Assembly: GCF_002934605.1 (NCBI RefSeq)
Contig: NZ_PTJC01000006.1
Span: 806,001-870,000, forward strand
Direction: 5' to 3'
Source: Neolewinella xylanilytica
Lineage (GTDB): Bacteria > Bacteroidota > Bacteroidia > Chitinophagales > Saprospiraceae
DNA: 64,000 bases
Shown: piece after piece, positions 42,563 through 52,485 of the stretch
How positions within the stretch are numbered: the stretch's first letter is position 1
Layout of the letters: the number at the start of each line of letters is the position of its first letter
Translations under genes and position numbers: made by a program
The notes under the pieces: generated by a model
Databases searched by the model: none
Seen by the model: the letters and a program-made list of their open reading frames with translations, nothing else
Told to the model about the DNA's origin: nothing

Positions 42563-43585
42563 CTAGGGGATGGTCCAGTCTACCATAGCCTTGATCACCC
42601 CGTTTTGGGGCTGCAACCAGCTTTCGAAGTGACCGATCATCTCTTCGAATGGGACGCTGTGGGTAATGTACTTTCCCGTCGGAAATTGACCGCTCTCCAA
42701 AAAGGCCCGGACGCTTTCGAAATCCTCCCGGGTAGCGTTGCGGCTGCAGAGCAGGGTAGATTCCTTAGCGTGAATTTCCGGGTGGTTGAAGCTAAGCTCC
42801 CCCTTGCTCAGTCCAACCAGAACGTACCGGCCACCGTGGGCCATGTAGCGTACACCGGATTCTAGGGCCTGCTTATTGCCGGTAGCATCGAAGACGACGG
42901 TGGCCAGATCGCCGTTCGTCAGTTGCGCTACTTGAGCTGCGGCCTGTTCGTCTACGAGGACGGTATCCTGAATACCTAGGGCTTTTCGGACGAAAGCAAG
43001 CCGGCCCGCGTCGGTATCGAGGGCAATCACCCGACATCCGATAGCGGATGCCTGTGCTAGGATGCCGATCCCAATGGGGCCGCAACCGACCACTACGACC
43101 GTATCGTCTAATTCAGTTCGTGCCCGACGGAGCGCGTGCGCGCCAATCGCCAGCGGCTCTACGATCGCCACTTCTTCGTGACTGAGCTGGCCCGCGGGAA
43201 GGAGCAGGTCGCTTCTGACCGAGATTTCCTGCTGCATGCCCCCGTCGACGTGGACGCCCAGGACGGCCATTTGGCGACAGCAGTTTGTCTTTCCCGCCCT
43301 GCACGCAATACAGTTTCCGCAGAAAATGTAGGGCATAACGATCACCCGGTCACCCGGCGCCAGACCGCCTGACTCGGAACCGATGGAAAGAATTTCGGCG
43401 GATAATTCGTGCCCGAGAATGCGGGGGTAGGTAAAAAAGGCCTGGTTACCCTGGAAGGCGTGCAGGTCCGTACCGCAAATGCCAACCCGATGGATGCGGA
43501 GCAGCGCTTCGCCGGGCCCGGGAGTCGGAGCGGATGAGGCCTCCAATTCAAATGTGCCGGGCTCGCGGCAGACGATACGTTTCAT
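42563..43585 (-). CDS. Zinc-binding alcohol dehydrogenase family protein
   Basis: A 340-residue medium-chain dehydrogenase. The catalytic zinc site has Cys37 in GICGTDLHAF and His-Glu in ILGHELSAEI. The structural zinc cysteines are in CGNCIACRAGKTNCC, and the NAD fold has VVVVGCGPIGIGIL. Such enzymes oxidise polyols or sugars. It starts at ATG 43585, 79 bp after the sigma-54 activator gene, with a TACCTTTC box at 43604-43611. It is the first enzyme gene after the regulator, followed after 190 bp by SDR, fucP and mutarotase. Confidence 0.9.
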   Translation of the reverse strand: MKRIVCREPGTFELEASSAPTPGPGEALLRIHRVGICGTDLHAFQGNQAFFTYPRILGHELSAEILSIGSESGGLAPGDRVIVMPYIFCGNCIACRAGKTNCCRQMAVLGVHVDGGMQQEISVRSDLLLPAGQLSHEEVAIVEPLAIGAHALRRARTELDDTVVVVGCGPIGIGILAQASAIGCRVIALDTDAGRLAFVRKALGIQDTVLVDEQAAAQVAQLTNGDLATVVFDATGNKQALESGVRYMAHGGRYVLVGLSKGELSFNHPEIHAKESTLLCSRNATREDFESVRAFLESGQFPTGKYITHSVPFEEMIGHFESWLQPQNGVIKAMVDWTIP

Positions 43586-43664
43586 CAAACGGAATTTACG
43601 GGGGAAAGGTACAATCGGATGAGCCGATGGGGAAAACGACGGCCCCAAAGCGGTGGGGATGGGA

Positions 43665-46232
43665 TCAGGTGGTGAATTTATTCCGATTGATGCCCAGCTT
43701 ATTCATTTTGGACATTAGCGTCCGGCCATTCAAATCCAGCAGTTCGGCGGCTCCCCCGGGGCCGGTCACCTTACCGTTCGTTCGCTTGAGCGCCTCGATA
43801 ATGTACTGTCGCTGCATCAATTCGAAGGGAACGATCTTGTCGCTCCGAAACGACGTTTTTTCGTCGGTGCGGTCCGTACGGCGCAGTGCCCGCAGACTCG
43901 CCGTGAGGTTGAGGGTAGACGACTGCGTGGTGATTACCGCCCGTTCTACCAGGTTGATCAGCTCCCGGACGTTACCGGGAAATTCGTAGCTCTCCAGCTC
44001 CTTGATGTCGTTCGGGTTGATGTGGGTGATGTTCCGTCCCATTCGGTCGGAGTACACCTTGGCGAAGTGCTTGACGAGTACCGGAATATCTTCGGGGCGC
44101 TCCCGTAGGGGTAGGTTATGGATGGGAAACACGTTCAGTCGGTAGAAGAGGTCTTCCCGAAAGGTGCCATCGCCGATCATCTGCTCCAGGTTCCGGTTGG
44201 TAGCCGCCACTACGCGTACGTCGACGTGGATCACATCCGTGGAGCCGATGCGTTGTATCTCTCCTTCCTGGAGTACGCGCAGTAGCTTGGCCTGCATATC
44301 TAGGGGAAGCTCGCCGATTTCGTCCAGAAAGATCGTGCCGCCATTGGCCAGTTCGAATTTCCCCTTTTTCTGGGCGAACGCACCCGTAAAAGCGCCGCGC
44401 TCGTGTCCGAATAGCTCGCTTTCGATCAGGTTCTCCGGTAGGGCGGCGCAGTTGACGCTCACCAGAGGCTTGCGCCCCCGACTGCTGAATTTATGGATGG
44501 ACTGGGCCAGTAGTTCCTTGCCGGTTCCCGTTTCCCCGGTCACGAGTACGGTGGCATCCGTATCAGCAACCTGGGCGATCTGCCCGAGTATTTTCTGATA
44601 CTTTTTGGATACCGTAATGATGGCCCCGCCCGTGTTTACCTGCTCGATCTGCTCCCGCAGTGTCTCATTCTCACTCTGCAGCTGTTTGGTCAGCTCATCC
44701 ACCCTGCGCTTTGTCTTCTGCAGTTTACGGCGGTTGTTTTGCTCGAGGGTTACGTCCCGGCAGATCAGGCAAAGGAATCGTTGGTTTCCGGCTTCTACCT
44801 GCGCGAATCGAATCTGTAATGTCCGGTCGTCTCCGCTCACCGTACTAAAAATGTATTCGGTCGCGCTCCGGTACCGGCCGTCGATCTTCTCCTGGCGGAT
44901 CTCGGCCAAGGACGGCACCGGCAGTTCGGGCATCAACTCCTCGATCGGCATGCCTTCGATGTCACGGCTGGTCTTCCTGCTTAGTTTTCGCCGGGCCGCC
45001 TCATTTAGGAGGACGACTTCTTTCCGGGTGTCCAGCCAAATAACCCATTCCTGAAGCGAGTCCAGGGTGGAGGTGTACAGCTGAATATCTTCGCCGTAGT
45101 GAACCGTATCGCTGAGATCCTGCGCGACAAAGACCATGTATTCTTCTTGGCCGTCACCGTAGTAGTTCAGTCGGGCCTGTACCGGGACGGAGGATCCATC
45201 CTGCCGCAAGAGCTGGGTCGCGTACTCGAAATAACGTTCCTCCTTCAGCTTGGAATAGAGCGCACTGATCTCTTCCGAATCCGCGCGAGTGGAAAGGTTA
45301 GAAGCGGGAACGTGCAGGAGGTCGCCGCGGGAATACCCTACGAGTTCGGCGCCCCGGTCATTGAGGTACACGATTTTCCTGTCCGAATAGCTGATAATGT
45401 AAACGGCTTCCAATTGCTGGTCCAGCGCGCGCCGATATAATGCATCGTCCAAAGTCCGTTCCGAAACCGCGCCCATGGCGGTATCCGCCCGGGTGAGCGT
45501 ACCGTATACCTTGTACACCTCGAGCTCGTTTTCTACCGACCGGGCCCGGATGACGTATTCGGTGGGACCGGTCTGCTCGTCTGTAGATTTAGCCCGAAGC
45601 TGTAGGGTGGCTTCCTCGAAAGCCTTGGTCTTTTTTAGCTTTTTGAAGACGGGCCGTATCCGATCGTAATCACCGACCAGTTGCTCCTGGAGCAAGCCCA
45701 GCATCTCTTCGGCCGGGTAGAACGCCCGATCGATGGGCAGGCCGATCCACTGCCTGATTTGGGCTGACACGTAAACTTGCTTGCTCGTAAAGTTAACTTC
45801 CCAACTTCCGATTTTAGCGTCCTCCTGTACGGCTTCCAGCAAATCGGCATCGCGCTTCCCCGCCTCGGTTGCCGCAAAAACAATGAGGCAGAGCTCCGGG
45901 TCGATGCTATAAATGTCAAAGGCCGCCCGACCCCGTACGCTGAATAGCTTACCATCCCGATTGACGAACTCGGTGTCAAAGTGCTCGCTACCGTTGTCCG
46001 TGAGCCGGTTCCAGAACTTTTTCCACCCCAGGATACTGAAGTGGGGGTTGATCTCGAAATAACTGGCGCGCTGCAGGGCATTGGAAGAATACCCCAGCAA
46101 CTTGGCGGCGATTTCGTTGCCATAGTACACGCGGCCCGAAATGTCTACCCACAGTACACCCTCAGATACCAGGTTGAAGGCATCCTGGTGCATTTGTAAC
46201 AGTGCGTCAACGGGTGGTGCTTGCTCGGTCAC
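43665..46232 (-). CDS. Sigma-54-dependent activator with PAS sensor domains
   Basis: An 855-residue regulator. The N-terminal half contains about three PAS domains (around residues 15-125, 265-385 and 395-510), then a coiled-coil (RRKLQKTKRRVDELTKQL) and an AAA+ domain. That domain has GETGTGKE, the sigma-54 contact GAFTGA, and the R-finger region VRVVAATNR. A C-terminal Fis-type HTH follows (GPGGAAELLDLNGRTLMSKM). The intact GAFTGA implies it activates RpoN promoters. It starts at GTG 46232. Its position directly before the sugar genes suggests local control; the signal sensed is unknown. Confidence 0.93.
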   Translation of the reverse strand: MTEQAPPVDALLQMHQDAFNLVSEGVLWVDISGRVYYGNEIAAKLLGYSSNALQRASYFEINPHFSILGWKKFWNRLTDNGSEHFDTEFVNRDGKLFSVRGRAAFDIYSIDPELCLIVFAATEAGKRDADLLEAVQEDAKIGSWEVNFTSKQVYVSAQIRQWIGLPIDRAFYPAEEMLGLLQEQLVGDYDRIRPVFKKLKKTKAFEEATLQLRAKSTDEQTGPTEYVIRARSVENELEVYKVYGTLTRADTAMGAVSERTLDDALYRRALDQQLEAVYIISYSDRKIVYLNDRGAELVGYSRGDLLHVPASNLSTRADSEEISALYSKLKEERYFEYATQLLRQDGSSVPVQARLNYYGDGQEEYMVFVAQDLSDTVHYGEDIQLYTSTLDSLQEWVIWLDTRKEVVLLNEAARRKLSRKTSRDIEGMPIEELMPELPVPSLAEIRQEKIDGRYRSATEYIFSTVSGDDRTLQIRFAQVEAGNQRFLCLICRDVTLEQNNRRKLQKTKRRVDELTKQLQSENETLREQIEQVNTGGAIITVSKKYQKILGQIAQVADTDATVLVTGETGTGKELLAQSIHKFSSRGRKPLVSVNCAALPENLIESELFGHERGAFTGAFAQKKGKFELANGGTIFLDEIGELPLDMQAKLLRVLQEGEIQRIGSTDVIHVDVRVVAATNRNLEQMIGDGTFREDLFYRLNVFPIHNLPLRERPEDIPVLVKHFAKVYSDRMGRNITHINPNDIKELESYEFPGNVRELINLVERAVITTQSSTLNLTASLRALRRTDRTDEKTSFRSDKIVPFELMQRQYIIEALKRTNGKVTGPGGAAELLDLNGRTLMSKMNKLGINRNKFTT

Positions 46233-46284
46233 GGAGAGTGGAAAGGCTTAAATAGGGTTTGCGTCTCGTGAAGATAAGGAATCC

Positions 46285-46324
46285 TAAAATCAAAACGGCC
46301 CCCAGGCAATTGCGTGGGGGCCGT
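46285..46324 (-). terminator. Intrinsic terminator of ftsH
   Basis: Perfect 10-bp arms ACGGCCCCCA / TGGGGGCCGT (46295-46304 and 46315-46324) with a palindromic loop. On the minus strand the hairpin is followed by TTTTGATTTT. It lies 28 bp after the ftsH stop. Confidence 0.9.
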
Positions 46325-46352
46325 CAGGGTCCGAAAGGGGCGGCGGCCCGGG

Positions 46353-48344
46353 TTACGGCATAACCTTGCCGTTGTTATTGGGATCGTGGGAGTTGTCGAT
46401 TACGCCGGCCCATTCTTGGGCGCCTTCCTCGGCATCGGCGGGGCGGGGGCCGATCAAATCCTCCAGGTCTTTACGGCTGAGCACCTCTTTCTCAAGCAGG
46501 GCTTCCGCCAGTTTTTGCATCTCCTCCCGCTTGTCGATGAGCAACTGCTTGGCACGTTCGTACTGACCCTGGAGCAATTCCCGTACCTGATCGTCGATCA
46601 GCGTGGCGGTGTCGTCCGAATAGGGCCGCTGGTAGCTGTCCCGGGACATGCCGTAGAAGCTAACCTGACCCACGTCGAAGTTCATCCCGTAGACCGTAAC
46701 CATGTCGTAGGCCATCTTCGTCACCTTGTCAAGGTCGTTCTGGGCCCCGGTGCTGATTTCATCGAAGACTACTTCTTCGGCCGCACGGCCACCGAAGGTC
46801 ATACACATCATATCGAGCATCTGCCCCGTACGGGTGATGTACTGCTCCTTGGGAAGGTACTGAGCATAACCGAGAGCGGCAACGCCGCGGGGTACGATGG
46901 TAACTTTCACGAGCGGCATGGCGTGTTTCAGGAACCACCCACAGATGGCGTGCCCGGCTTCGTGGTAGGCAATGATCTTCTTCTCCTCCGGATTGATAAG
47001 TTTGTTCTTCTTCTCCAGTCCGCCGATTACTTTATCCAGCGCGTAGTTGAAGTCATCCAAACCGATGCTATCCTGATTGCGACGGGCGGCGATCAGGGCT
47101 GCCTCATTACAGATGTTGGCGATCTCGGCACCGGCAAAGCCAGGGGTCATTTCCGAAAGGACCAGTGCGTTTACGGTATCGTTCGTCTTGATCGTTTTAA
47201 GGTGCACCTTGAAGATGGCTTCCCGCCCCTGTAGGTCAGGGCGATCGATGCTAATCTGGCGATCGAAGCGACCGGGCCGCAGTAGGGCCGAGTCCAAGAC
47301 GTCCGGGCGGTTAGTAGCCGCCATCAGGATAACGCCCTTGTCGGTACTGAAGCCGTCCATTTCGACCAGCAGCTGGTTCAACGTATTCTCGCGCTCGTCG
47401 TTGCCGCCCTGCATGTTGGCACGGCCACGGGCACGGCCGATGGCATCGATCTCGTCGATGAAGATGATGCAGGGGGCTTTTTCCCGTGCCTGCTTGAAGA
47501 GGTCACGGACGCGGGATGCACCAACGCCCACGAACATTTCCACGAAGTCCGATCCACTCATGGTGAAGAAGGGCACGCCCGCTTCGCCGGCAACCGCTTT
47601 GGCGAGCAAGGTTTTACCGGTACCGGGAGGGCCGACGAGGAGAACCCCTTTCGGGATTTTACCACCCAGGGCGGTGTATTTCTTGGGGTTCTTCAGGAAA
47701 TCCACGACTTCCATCACCTCTTCTTTCGCCTCGTCCAGGCCGGCGACGTCCGCGAAAGTAATGTTGACCTTACTGTTCTGGTCGAAGAGGGTAGCTTTGG
47801 ATTTGCCAATGTTGAAGATCTGGCCGCCGGGGCCACCACCACCGCTACCGAGGCGACGCATCAGGATGATCCAGATGAAGGCGATAACCGCCAGAGGGAG
47901 CAACCATTGCAGCGCCGTGCCCAGGTAATCAGCCCGGTTTTCGGAGTTCACCTGCACCCGGTCGGAAAACGGAATGTCCTCCTCTTCGTAAGCGCGGTCA
48001 ACGAAACGGGTGAAAGAACTCGGGTCTACCACTTCCAGGAAGTAGTCGTACCGGCTCCCGCCCATGCCTTCAGGGGCGGAATCTTCGTAGCGGGGCAACG
48101 ATTTCTTGTCTTCCTTAAGGTAGATTTCGGCCCGTTCGCCATTGACCAGCGTAATCGCGCTGACGGCATCGTCCTTGATCATCTCGTTGAGGCGGTCGAG
48201 CTGAATCTGACTGGAGGCGCCGGTGCCCCAGTTAGTGAGCACCAGGGCCAGCAACACTACCGACATGATCGCGTAAATCCAGTAACTCTGGAATTTCGGT
48301 CCGCCGTTGCCCTCGGACTTATTATTCTGATTGTTTGTGCTCAT
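46353..48344 (-). CDS. ftsH: ATP-dependent zinc metalloprotease FtsH
   Basis: A 663-residue hexameric membrane protease that degrades misfolded membrane and regulatory proteins. Two membrane segments (around residues 21-39 and 140-162) flank a periplasmic region. The AAA domain has GPPGTGKT and [11 protein letters not shown]. The zinc site is HEAGH in [13 protein letters not shown]. Start and end match the family. It is the second gene after rsfS on the same strand, about 65 bp downstream, and ends in a strong terminator; the pair rsfS-ftsH is common in Bacteroidota. Confidence 0.98.
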   Translation of the reverse strand: MSTNNQNNKSEGNGGPKFQSYWIYAIMSVVLLALVLTNWGTGASSQIQLDRLNEMIKDDAVSAITLVNGERAEIYLKEDKKSLPRYEDSAPEGMGGSRYDYFLEVVDPSSFTRFVDRAYEEEDIPFSDRVQVNSENRADYLGTALQWLLPLAVIAFIWIILMRRLGSGGGGPGGQIFNIGKSKATLFDQNSKVNITFADVAGLDEAKEEVMEVVDFLKNPKKYTALGGKIPKGVLLVGPPGTGKTLLAKAVAGEAGVPFFTMSGSDFVEMFVGVGASRVRDLFKQAREKAPCIIFIDEIDAIGRARGRANMQGGNDERENTLNQLLVEMDGFSTDKGVILMAATNRPDVLDSALLRPGRFDRQISIDRPDLQGREAIFKVHLKTIKTNDTVNALVLSEMTPGFAGAEIANICNEAALIAARRNQDSIGLDDFNYALDKVIGGLEKKNKLINPEEKKIIAYHEAGHAICGWFLKHAMPLVKVTIVPRGVAALGYAQYLPKEQYITRTGQMLDMMCMTFGGRAAEEVVFDEISTGAQNDLDKVTKMAYDMVTVYGMNFDVGQVSFYGMSRDSYQRPYSDDTATLIDDQVRELLQGQYERAKQLLIDKREEMQKLAEALLEKEVLSRKDLEDLIGPRPADAEEGAQEWAGVIDNSHDPNNNGKVMP

Positions 48345-48409
48345 ATCTTATGGCTAACGTGCGGCGGCCGGATTCGTTGGGTGACCGTACACTTTTTGGG
48401 GTTGGCCCT

Positions 48410-48757
48410 TTACAGGGTCTCAAATTCTGTCGCTACGGCGTCGCTCCACAGATCCTCGATCTGGTAGAAGGCGCGGGTCTCCGGGTAGAACACGTGGATC
48501 ACCGTGTCAAAGTAGTCCAGGCACACCCAGTTGGATGGCCGGCTTCCCGTGGTGTTTTTGGTGAACTCTCCCATCTCGGATTTCATGCGTCGTTGGATGT
48601 TCTCCGCGATCGCCCGCACCTGGGTGCTGGATTCTCCCGAGCAGATGAAGAAAAATTCCGCCGGGCGGTCGTCCAGCCTTCGCAAGTCCAGCCGGATGAT
48701 GTTTTTACCTTTGATGTCCCGGATACTATCCAGGATGACGTCGAGCCGCTGCTCCAT
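48410..48757 (-). CDS. rsfS: Ribosome silencing factor RsfS
   Basis: A 115-residue Iojap-family protein that binds uL14 and keeps the 50S subunit from joining the 30S when nutrients are low. Core motifs: LDLRRLDDRPAEFFFICSG, SSTQVRAIAENIQ and WVCLDYFDTVIHVF. The start is ATG 48757; a TTG at 48802 lies within the promoter's TAGATTTG box and cannot be the start. It is divergent from birA, and ftsH follows. Confidence 0.95.
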   Translation of the reverse strand: MEQRLDVILDSIRDIKGKNIIRLDLRRLDDRPAEFFFICSGESSTQVRAIAENIQRRMKSEMGEFTKNTTGSRPSNWVCLDYFDTVIHVFYPETRAFYQIEDLWSDAVATEFETL

Positions 48758-48799
48758 CTTCGGAGCGATCTTGTGGCGTACGGATTCAGTAGATGTATT

Positions 48800-48807
48800 C
48801 AAATCTA
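48800..48807 (-). promoter_or_regulatory. -7 box of rsfS
   Basis: The minus strand reads TAGATTTG, 42 nt before the ATG at 48757. It overlaps the upstream region of the divergent birA gene. Confidence 0.65.
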
Positions 48808-48819
48808 GAATTTAGCACA

Positions 48820-49653
48820 ATGAAGGTAGCAAATACCGTTCCGAAAACCGGACCGCTACCGCTGAGAAGTTGCAAAACAAACAATTTGCTTACTCCTAAA
48901 GTTGCCCGCCGTTTTGCTCGGTTAGGCTCTACCAACGCCGCCCTCCTGGATTCCCTGCAACGCGACGAGCAGCTGCCGGCGGGTACGGTATACATTACTG
49001 ACGACCAGACGGCTGGCAAAGGGCAAGGGACGAATCGCTGGCACAGCAGTCCGGCTGCCAATTTGACGTTTAGTTTGCTCCTTCGGCCTGACCGGCTGGC
49101 GGTGAATCGGATCTTTTCCCTGACGCAGCTGACCTCGCTGGCCGTCCTCGATGGACTCCTCCGCTACCTGCCCGACCTGGAATCCCACGATCCCCGCATC
49201 AAGTGGCCGAATGATTTGTACGCCGGCGGTCGAAAAATCGGCGGAATCCTTATTCAAAATGGCCTGCGGGGAGACCGCGTCCAGTGGTCCGTAGTAGGCG
49301 TGGGTATAAACGTCAACGAACGGGCGTTTCCACCGGAGCTGCGACAATCGGCCACCAGCTTGCGGTTGCTCCTCGGACGCGACATCGATAAAGCCGCCCT
49401 TCTCGACGCTATTTTCGAAGCGTTTTCCCGTAGGAACCGGTTGCTCGAGTCGGGTGATGTCGATGCCCTGAATACGGCCTACCACCGTTGGCTCTATCGC
49501 CGGGAAGAGCGCGTCGATTTTCTGCGCCTTGACGATGGCCGACGCTTCAACGCCCGCGTACGGGGGGTAGACACCCTCGGTCGGCTGGAATTAACGATGG
49601 AGCAGGATAGGGTAGAACGTTTCGAGCTGCGCACCTTGCGGTGGCTACACTGA
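48820..49653 (+). CDS. birA: Biotin--[acetyl-CoA-carboxylase] ligase
   Basis: A 277-residue biotin protein ligase that attaches biotin to the carboxyl carrier protein. It lacks the N-terminal HTH of enteric BirA, so it is a class I ligase without repressor function. Catalytic features: GSTNAALLDSL, the biotin loop DDQTAGKGQGTNRW, and KWPNDLYAGGRKIGGILIQN. A C-terminal SH3-like domain follows. I chose ATG 48820 over ATG 48793, because the earlier codon lies in the rsfS promoter zone. The gene converges on the S9 peptidase gene with a 5-bp gap. Confidence 0.93.
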   Translation: MKVANTVPKTGPLPLRSCKTNNLLTPKVARRFARLGSTNAALLDSLQRDEQLPAGTVYITDDQTAGKGQGTNRWHSSPAANLTFSLLLRPDRLAVNRIFSLTQLTSLAVLDGLLRYLPDLESHDPRIKWPNDLYAGGRKIGGILIQNGLRGDRVQWSVVGVGINVNERAFPPELRQSATSLRLLLGRDIDKAALLDAIFEAFSRRNRLLESGDVDALNTAYHRWLYRREERVDFLRLDDGRRFNARVRGVDTLGRLELTMEQDRVERFELRTLRWLH

Positions 49654-49658
49654 GGCGA

Positions 49659-52400
49659 TTATTCGCCCATGAGTTCCAGGTTTTGCTCGATGCCCCGCTG
49701 TAAGGGACTTACGCCCTCCTTCATCCACCTAGGCAGCGGCGCATCCAGTAGGTAATAATCGAAAAACTGGGCCATCCGGGTCTGAAAATCAGCCCGGTTA
49801 GGGGGCTTTACCGGCCAGTGGGGTTCTCCGCGGTAGTTGAGCATCCAGGCGGGTTTGCCGAGTCTGCGCAAGGCCGTAAACCACTCGATACCCTGGTACC
49901 ACGGCACGGCGCTGTCCTCGTCGTTGTGAAGGATCAGGATCGGCGTATTGATCTTATCGGTGAAGAACAGCGGGGAGTTTTCAATGTACCGCAGTGGGTA
50001 TTCCCAGATCGTACCGCCGATCCGGCTCTGGGTGCGCTCGTACTGAAATTGCCGACTGCGGCCGCTTCCCCAGCGAATACCCCCGTAAGCCGAGAACATG
50101 TTTACCACCGGCGCACCGGATTCGATGGCGGCGAACAGGTCGGTTTTGGTAGCCAGGTAAGCGGCCTGGTAGCCACCCCAGCTGTGGCCCTGCATCCCGA
50201 TGCGTTCCTTGTCGATAAACCCATCCTGCAGCAGGCTGCCGATCCCGCTCATCACGCAGGCGTAGGCGCTTTCGCCCGGGTAGCCTTCGCGGTAGATGAC
50301 GTCGGGGTTGAAAATGACGTATCCCCGGCTAGCGTAGTGGGGGTAGTTGATCGAGGAGCGCCCCGGCTGCGGCGTGCGGTGCCGGTAGAGCCCCTCACTG
50401 CTCCGTTCGTAGAAGTTGACCAACATCGGGTACTGCTTGGTGCTGTCGAAACCGGCGGGCTTCACCAGTAGGCCGCGCAGGGGGCGGCCTTCGTGGTCGA
50501 TCCACTTGTATTCCTCGATGGTTCCCCAGTCGAAGTTTTGCTGCTGTGGGTTTGCCTGCGAAATCGCTTCGCCTACCTCACCGAGTCGGTCCGTGACGCG
50601 CAAATCCGGAAACTCCGTATAGCTTTCCCGGGTGTACAGGTAGCGCTCGGCCTGGCGCGCCTTGCTAAAGTTGTCGAAAACGTAGGGGCCCACTTCCAGT
50701 TGGTCTACCACTCCGTCCGATTGCAGGATAGCGTACCCCCCATAGTAGTCTTCATCCCGCTGGAAGGAGAGCAGCATCGGCATGTCCACTGCTTCGGCTT
50801 CGGGATCGAGATCGTAGTAGCGGTAGCTGATGCCCCGCTCCCGGCCCTCGGTCAGACGCTCGGCCGTACCGCCCCGGGGGTCTATTTCCCATAGGTCGTA
50901 GCGGTCGTAGACGATCAGCGAGCGGTCGTTTTCCGTCCAGCCGGCCGTGCCGTAGGGGGAAGGATCCATCGGGCGGTCGTTGAGCTCGTCATAGAAGATT
51001 CCGAGTTCGTTGCTGGTCAGGTCGCGGATCTGCTGGTCCCGGACATCGTACACCCGGTACAGGGTGTCGACCGGATTGTACCAAGTGACGTAGTTGCCGG
51101 TCGGCGACCACTCGAAGTAACCGGGTTCGCCTTCCACGATCGGGGTGCTATTCCCGGTTTTCAGATCGAAGATCCACAGGTCGCGTCCCCCGGGTCCGCC
51201 GGTCCACATCGTTTCCTTGGCATAGGGGCTTTCGTTGTAGAGCAGTACGTGACTTCCCTTACCGTCGTCGGGCAGGATGGCCTCCGGCATGTCCGGATTG
51301 GCGATCTGCATGAAAACGTCCTTCCCGGTCCGGTAGGCCGCCAGGTAGGTGAAGGTGCGGTCCTGTTCCAGGTTGTTGTTCTGGCGGGTGTAGAGAATCG
51401 GGTCTTCCGTTGTCCAAACCTCTACGTCGGCCAGCTCCGTGGCGATATCGTTGCTGTCGAGCTCCGGTCTGCGGGGGGTGGTACCGAAGAAAATGTAGGA
51501 TCCGTCCTCGTTGAAGGTGGGGCGCCGGTCGTCGCTGATCCGAAAACCGCTGGGCAGCCAGCTCATGTCGCGACCGGTGACGATGTAGGCCGAATCGCTG
51601 CCTTCCGACCAGTAGTGAAGCAGGTAGGGCGGCTGGGTTTCCGTCTCGTCCGCCTCGCTGCTCAGAAAGGTCACGTGGTTGCCGTCGAAGCTCAGGTTCA
51701 GGCCGCTGTAGTGCGGTAGCCCGGAGCTGAGCGTCTGCCATTCCAGGTCGGCGGGGTCGATGCGCAGGATGCTGTTCGACCAGGTGCTGTCCTTCTTGGC
51801 TCGCTGCGCCACGACGATCGGGCGGTCCCGCGCCAGACGGAAGTCGGTCACTCCCTCCAGGTAAAAACTGTCGGCATTGCTGAACCGGCGTACCACCAGC
51901 CGGTGGGCGTCCTCGTCCAGCCCCTTCGCCAGGCTGTCCGGTACGAGGGTGCCCGTCGTGTAGGCGAATAGTTCCGGCGAACGCTCGCTGGTCTTTACCT
52001 GGTAAACTTCCGGGTACAGGTCGGCCGACTGGGTAGTGAGGTTCCACACCAGCAGGGTGTCCATGGCCTTGAGTTCTTTGGCCCGCTCCGCTCGTTTGTA
52101 GTGCAGCACCGTATCTCGCGAGGGCTTGAGGGTGCCCAGGAGATAGTTGCCGTCGTAGCTGAATCGCGCGTCGTGCAGTCGGGGGAAGGTTTGTTCCTGC
52201 CCGTCCGTGACCCGGCGTAGGATGGCGGTCGGGTCGCCTACGTCCGGTACGAGGCTGTAGAGGAGGTGGCTTCCGTCGGCGTTCAGTTGTTCACCCTCGA
52301 TCGTTTTCCAGGCTTGCATGTCCGCTACTGAAATGGCTTTTTGCGCCGGGGCGCGGGAGCAAAGCAAGGCGAGTAAACACAGAAGTAGGGTAGGGCGCAT
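49659..52400 (-). CDS. Exported S9 family (prolyl oligopeptidase) peptidase
   Basis: A 913-residue secreted or periplasmic serine peptidase with a signal peptide (MRPTLLLCLLALLCSRAPAQ). It has a long beta-propeller region and a C-terminal alpha/beta hydrolase domain. The nucleophile Ser is in GHSWGG, the Asp in HNDEDSAVPW and the His in GEPHWP, completing the triad. The length is greater than classic DPP-IV (about 700) but typical of Bacteroidota S9 enzymes. It probably processes dipeptides or oligopeptides outside the cytoplasm. A TATCTTTA-like box lies 18 nt upstream (52419-52426). Confidence 0.93.
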   Translation of the reverse strand: MRPTLLLCLLALLCSRAPAQKAISVADMQAWKTIEGEQLNADGSHLLYSLVPDVGDPTAILRRVTDGQEQTFPRLHDARFSYDGNYLLGTLKPSRDTVLHYKRAERAKELKAMDTLLVWNLTTQSADLYPEVYQVKTSERSPELFAYTTGTLVPDSLAKGLDEDAHRLVVRRFSNADSFYLEGVTDFRLARDRPIVVAQRAKKDSTWSNSILRIDPADLEWQTLSSGLPHYSGLNLSFDGNHVTFLSSEADETETQPPYLLHYWSEGSDSAYIVTGRDMSWLPSGFRISDDRRPTFNEDGSYIFFGTTPRRPELDSNDIATELADVEVWTTEDPILYTRQNNNLEQDRTFTYLAAYRTGKDVFMQIANPDMPEAILPDDGKGSHVLLYNESPYAKETMWTGGPGGRDLWIFDLKTGNSTPIVEGEPGYFEWSPTGNYVTWYNPVDTLYRVYDVRDQQIRDLTSNELGIFYDELNDRPMDPSPYGTAGWTENDRSLIVYDRYDLWEIDPRGGTAERLTEGRERGISYRYYDLDPEAEAVDMPMLLSFQRDEDYYGGYAILQSDGVVDQLEVGPYVFDNFSKARQAERYLYTRESYTEFPDLRVTDRLGEVGEAISQANPQQQNFDWGTIEEYKWIDHEGRPLRGLLVKPAGFDSTKQYPMLVNFYERSSEGLYRHRTPQPGRSSINYPHYASRGYVIFNPDVIYREGYPGESAYACVMSGIGSLLQDGFIDKERIGMQGHSWGGYQAAYLATKTDLFAAIESGAPVVNMFSAYGGIRWGSGRSRQFQYERTQSRIGGTIWEYPLRYIENSPLFFTDKINTPILILHNDEDSAVPWYQGIEWFTALRRLGKPAWMLNYRGEPHWPVKPPNRADFQTRMAQFFDYYLLDAPLPRWMKEGVSPLQRGIEQNLELMGE

Positions 52401-52473
52401 CGGTAATTTCTTGGTCCGTAAAGATAACCAGAGATCGTGGATCCTTTTCCCGCCCCGTACCGCCGCTACCGTT

Positions 52474-52481
52474 TACCTTTA
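52474..52481 (+). promoter_or_regulatory. -7 box of the FGGY kinase gene, immediately before the start codon
   Basis: TACCTTTA is followed by CCCC and the ATG at 52486, a 4-nt gap, the same layout as tesB. Confidence 0.6.
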
Positions 52482-52485
52482 CCCC

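Noticed and set aside
46314-47234. 306-codon plus-strand frame opposite ftsH
   Set aside because: It is antisense to conserved ftsH coding sequence, with no family resemblance or start signals.
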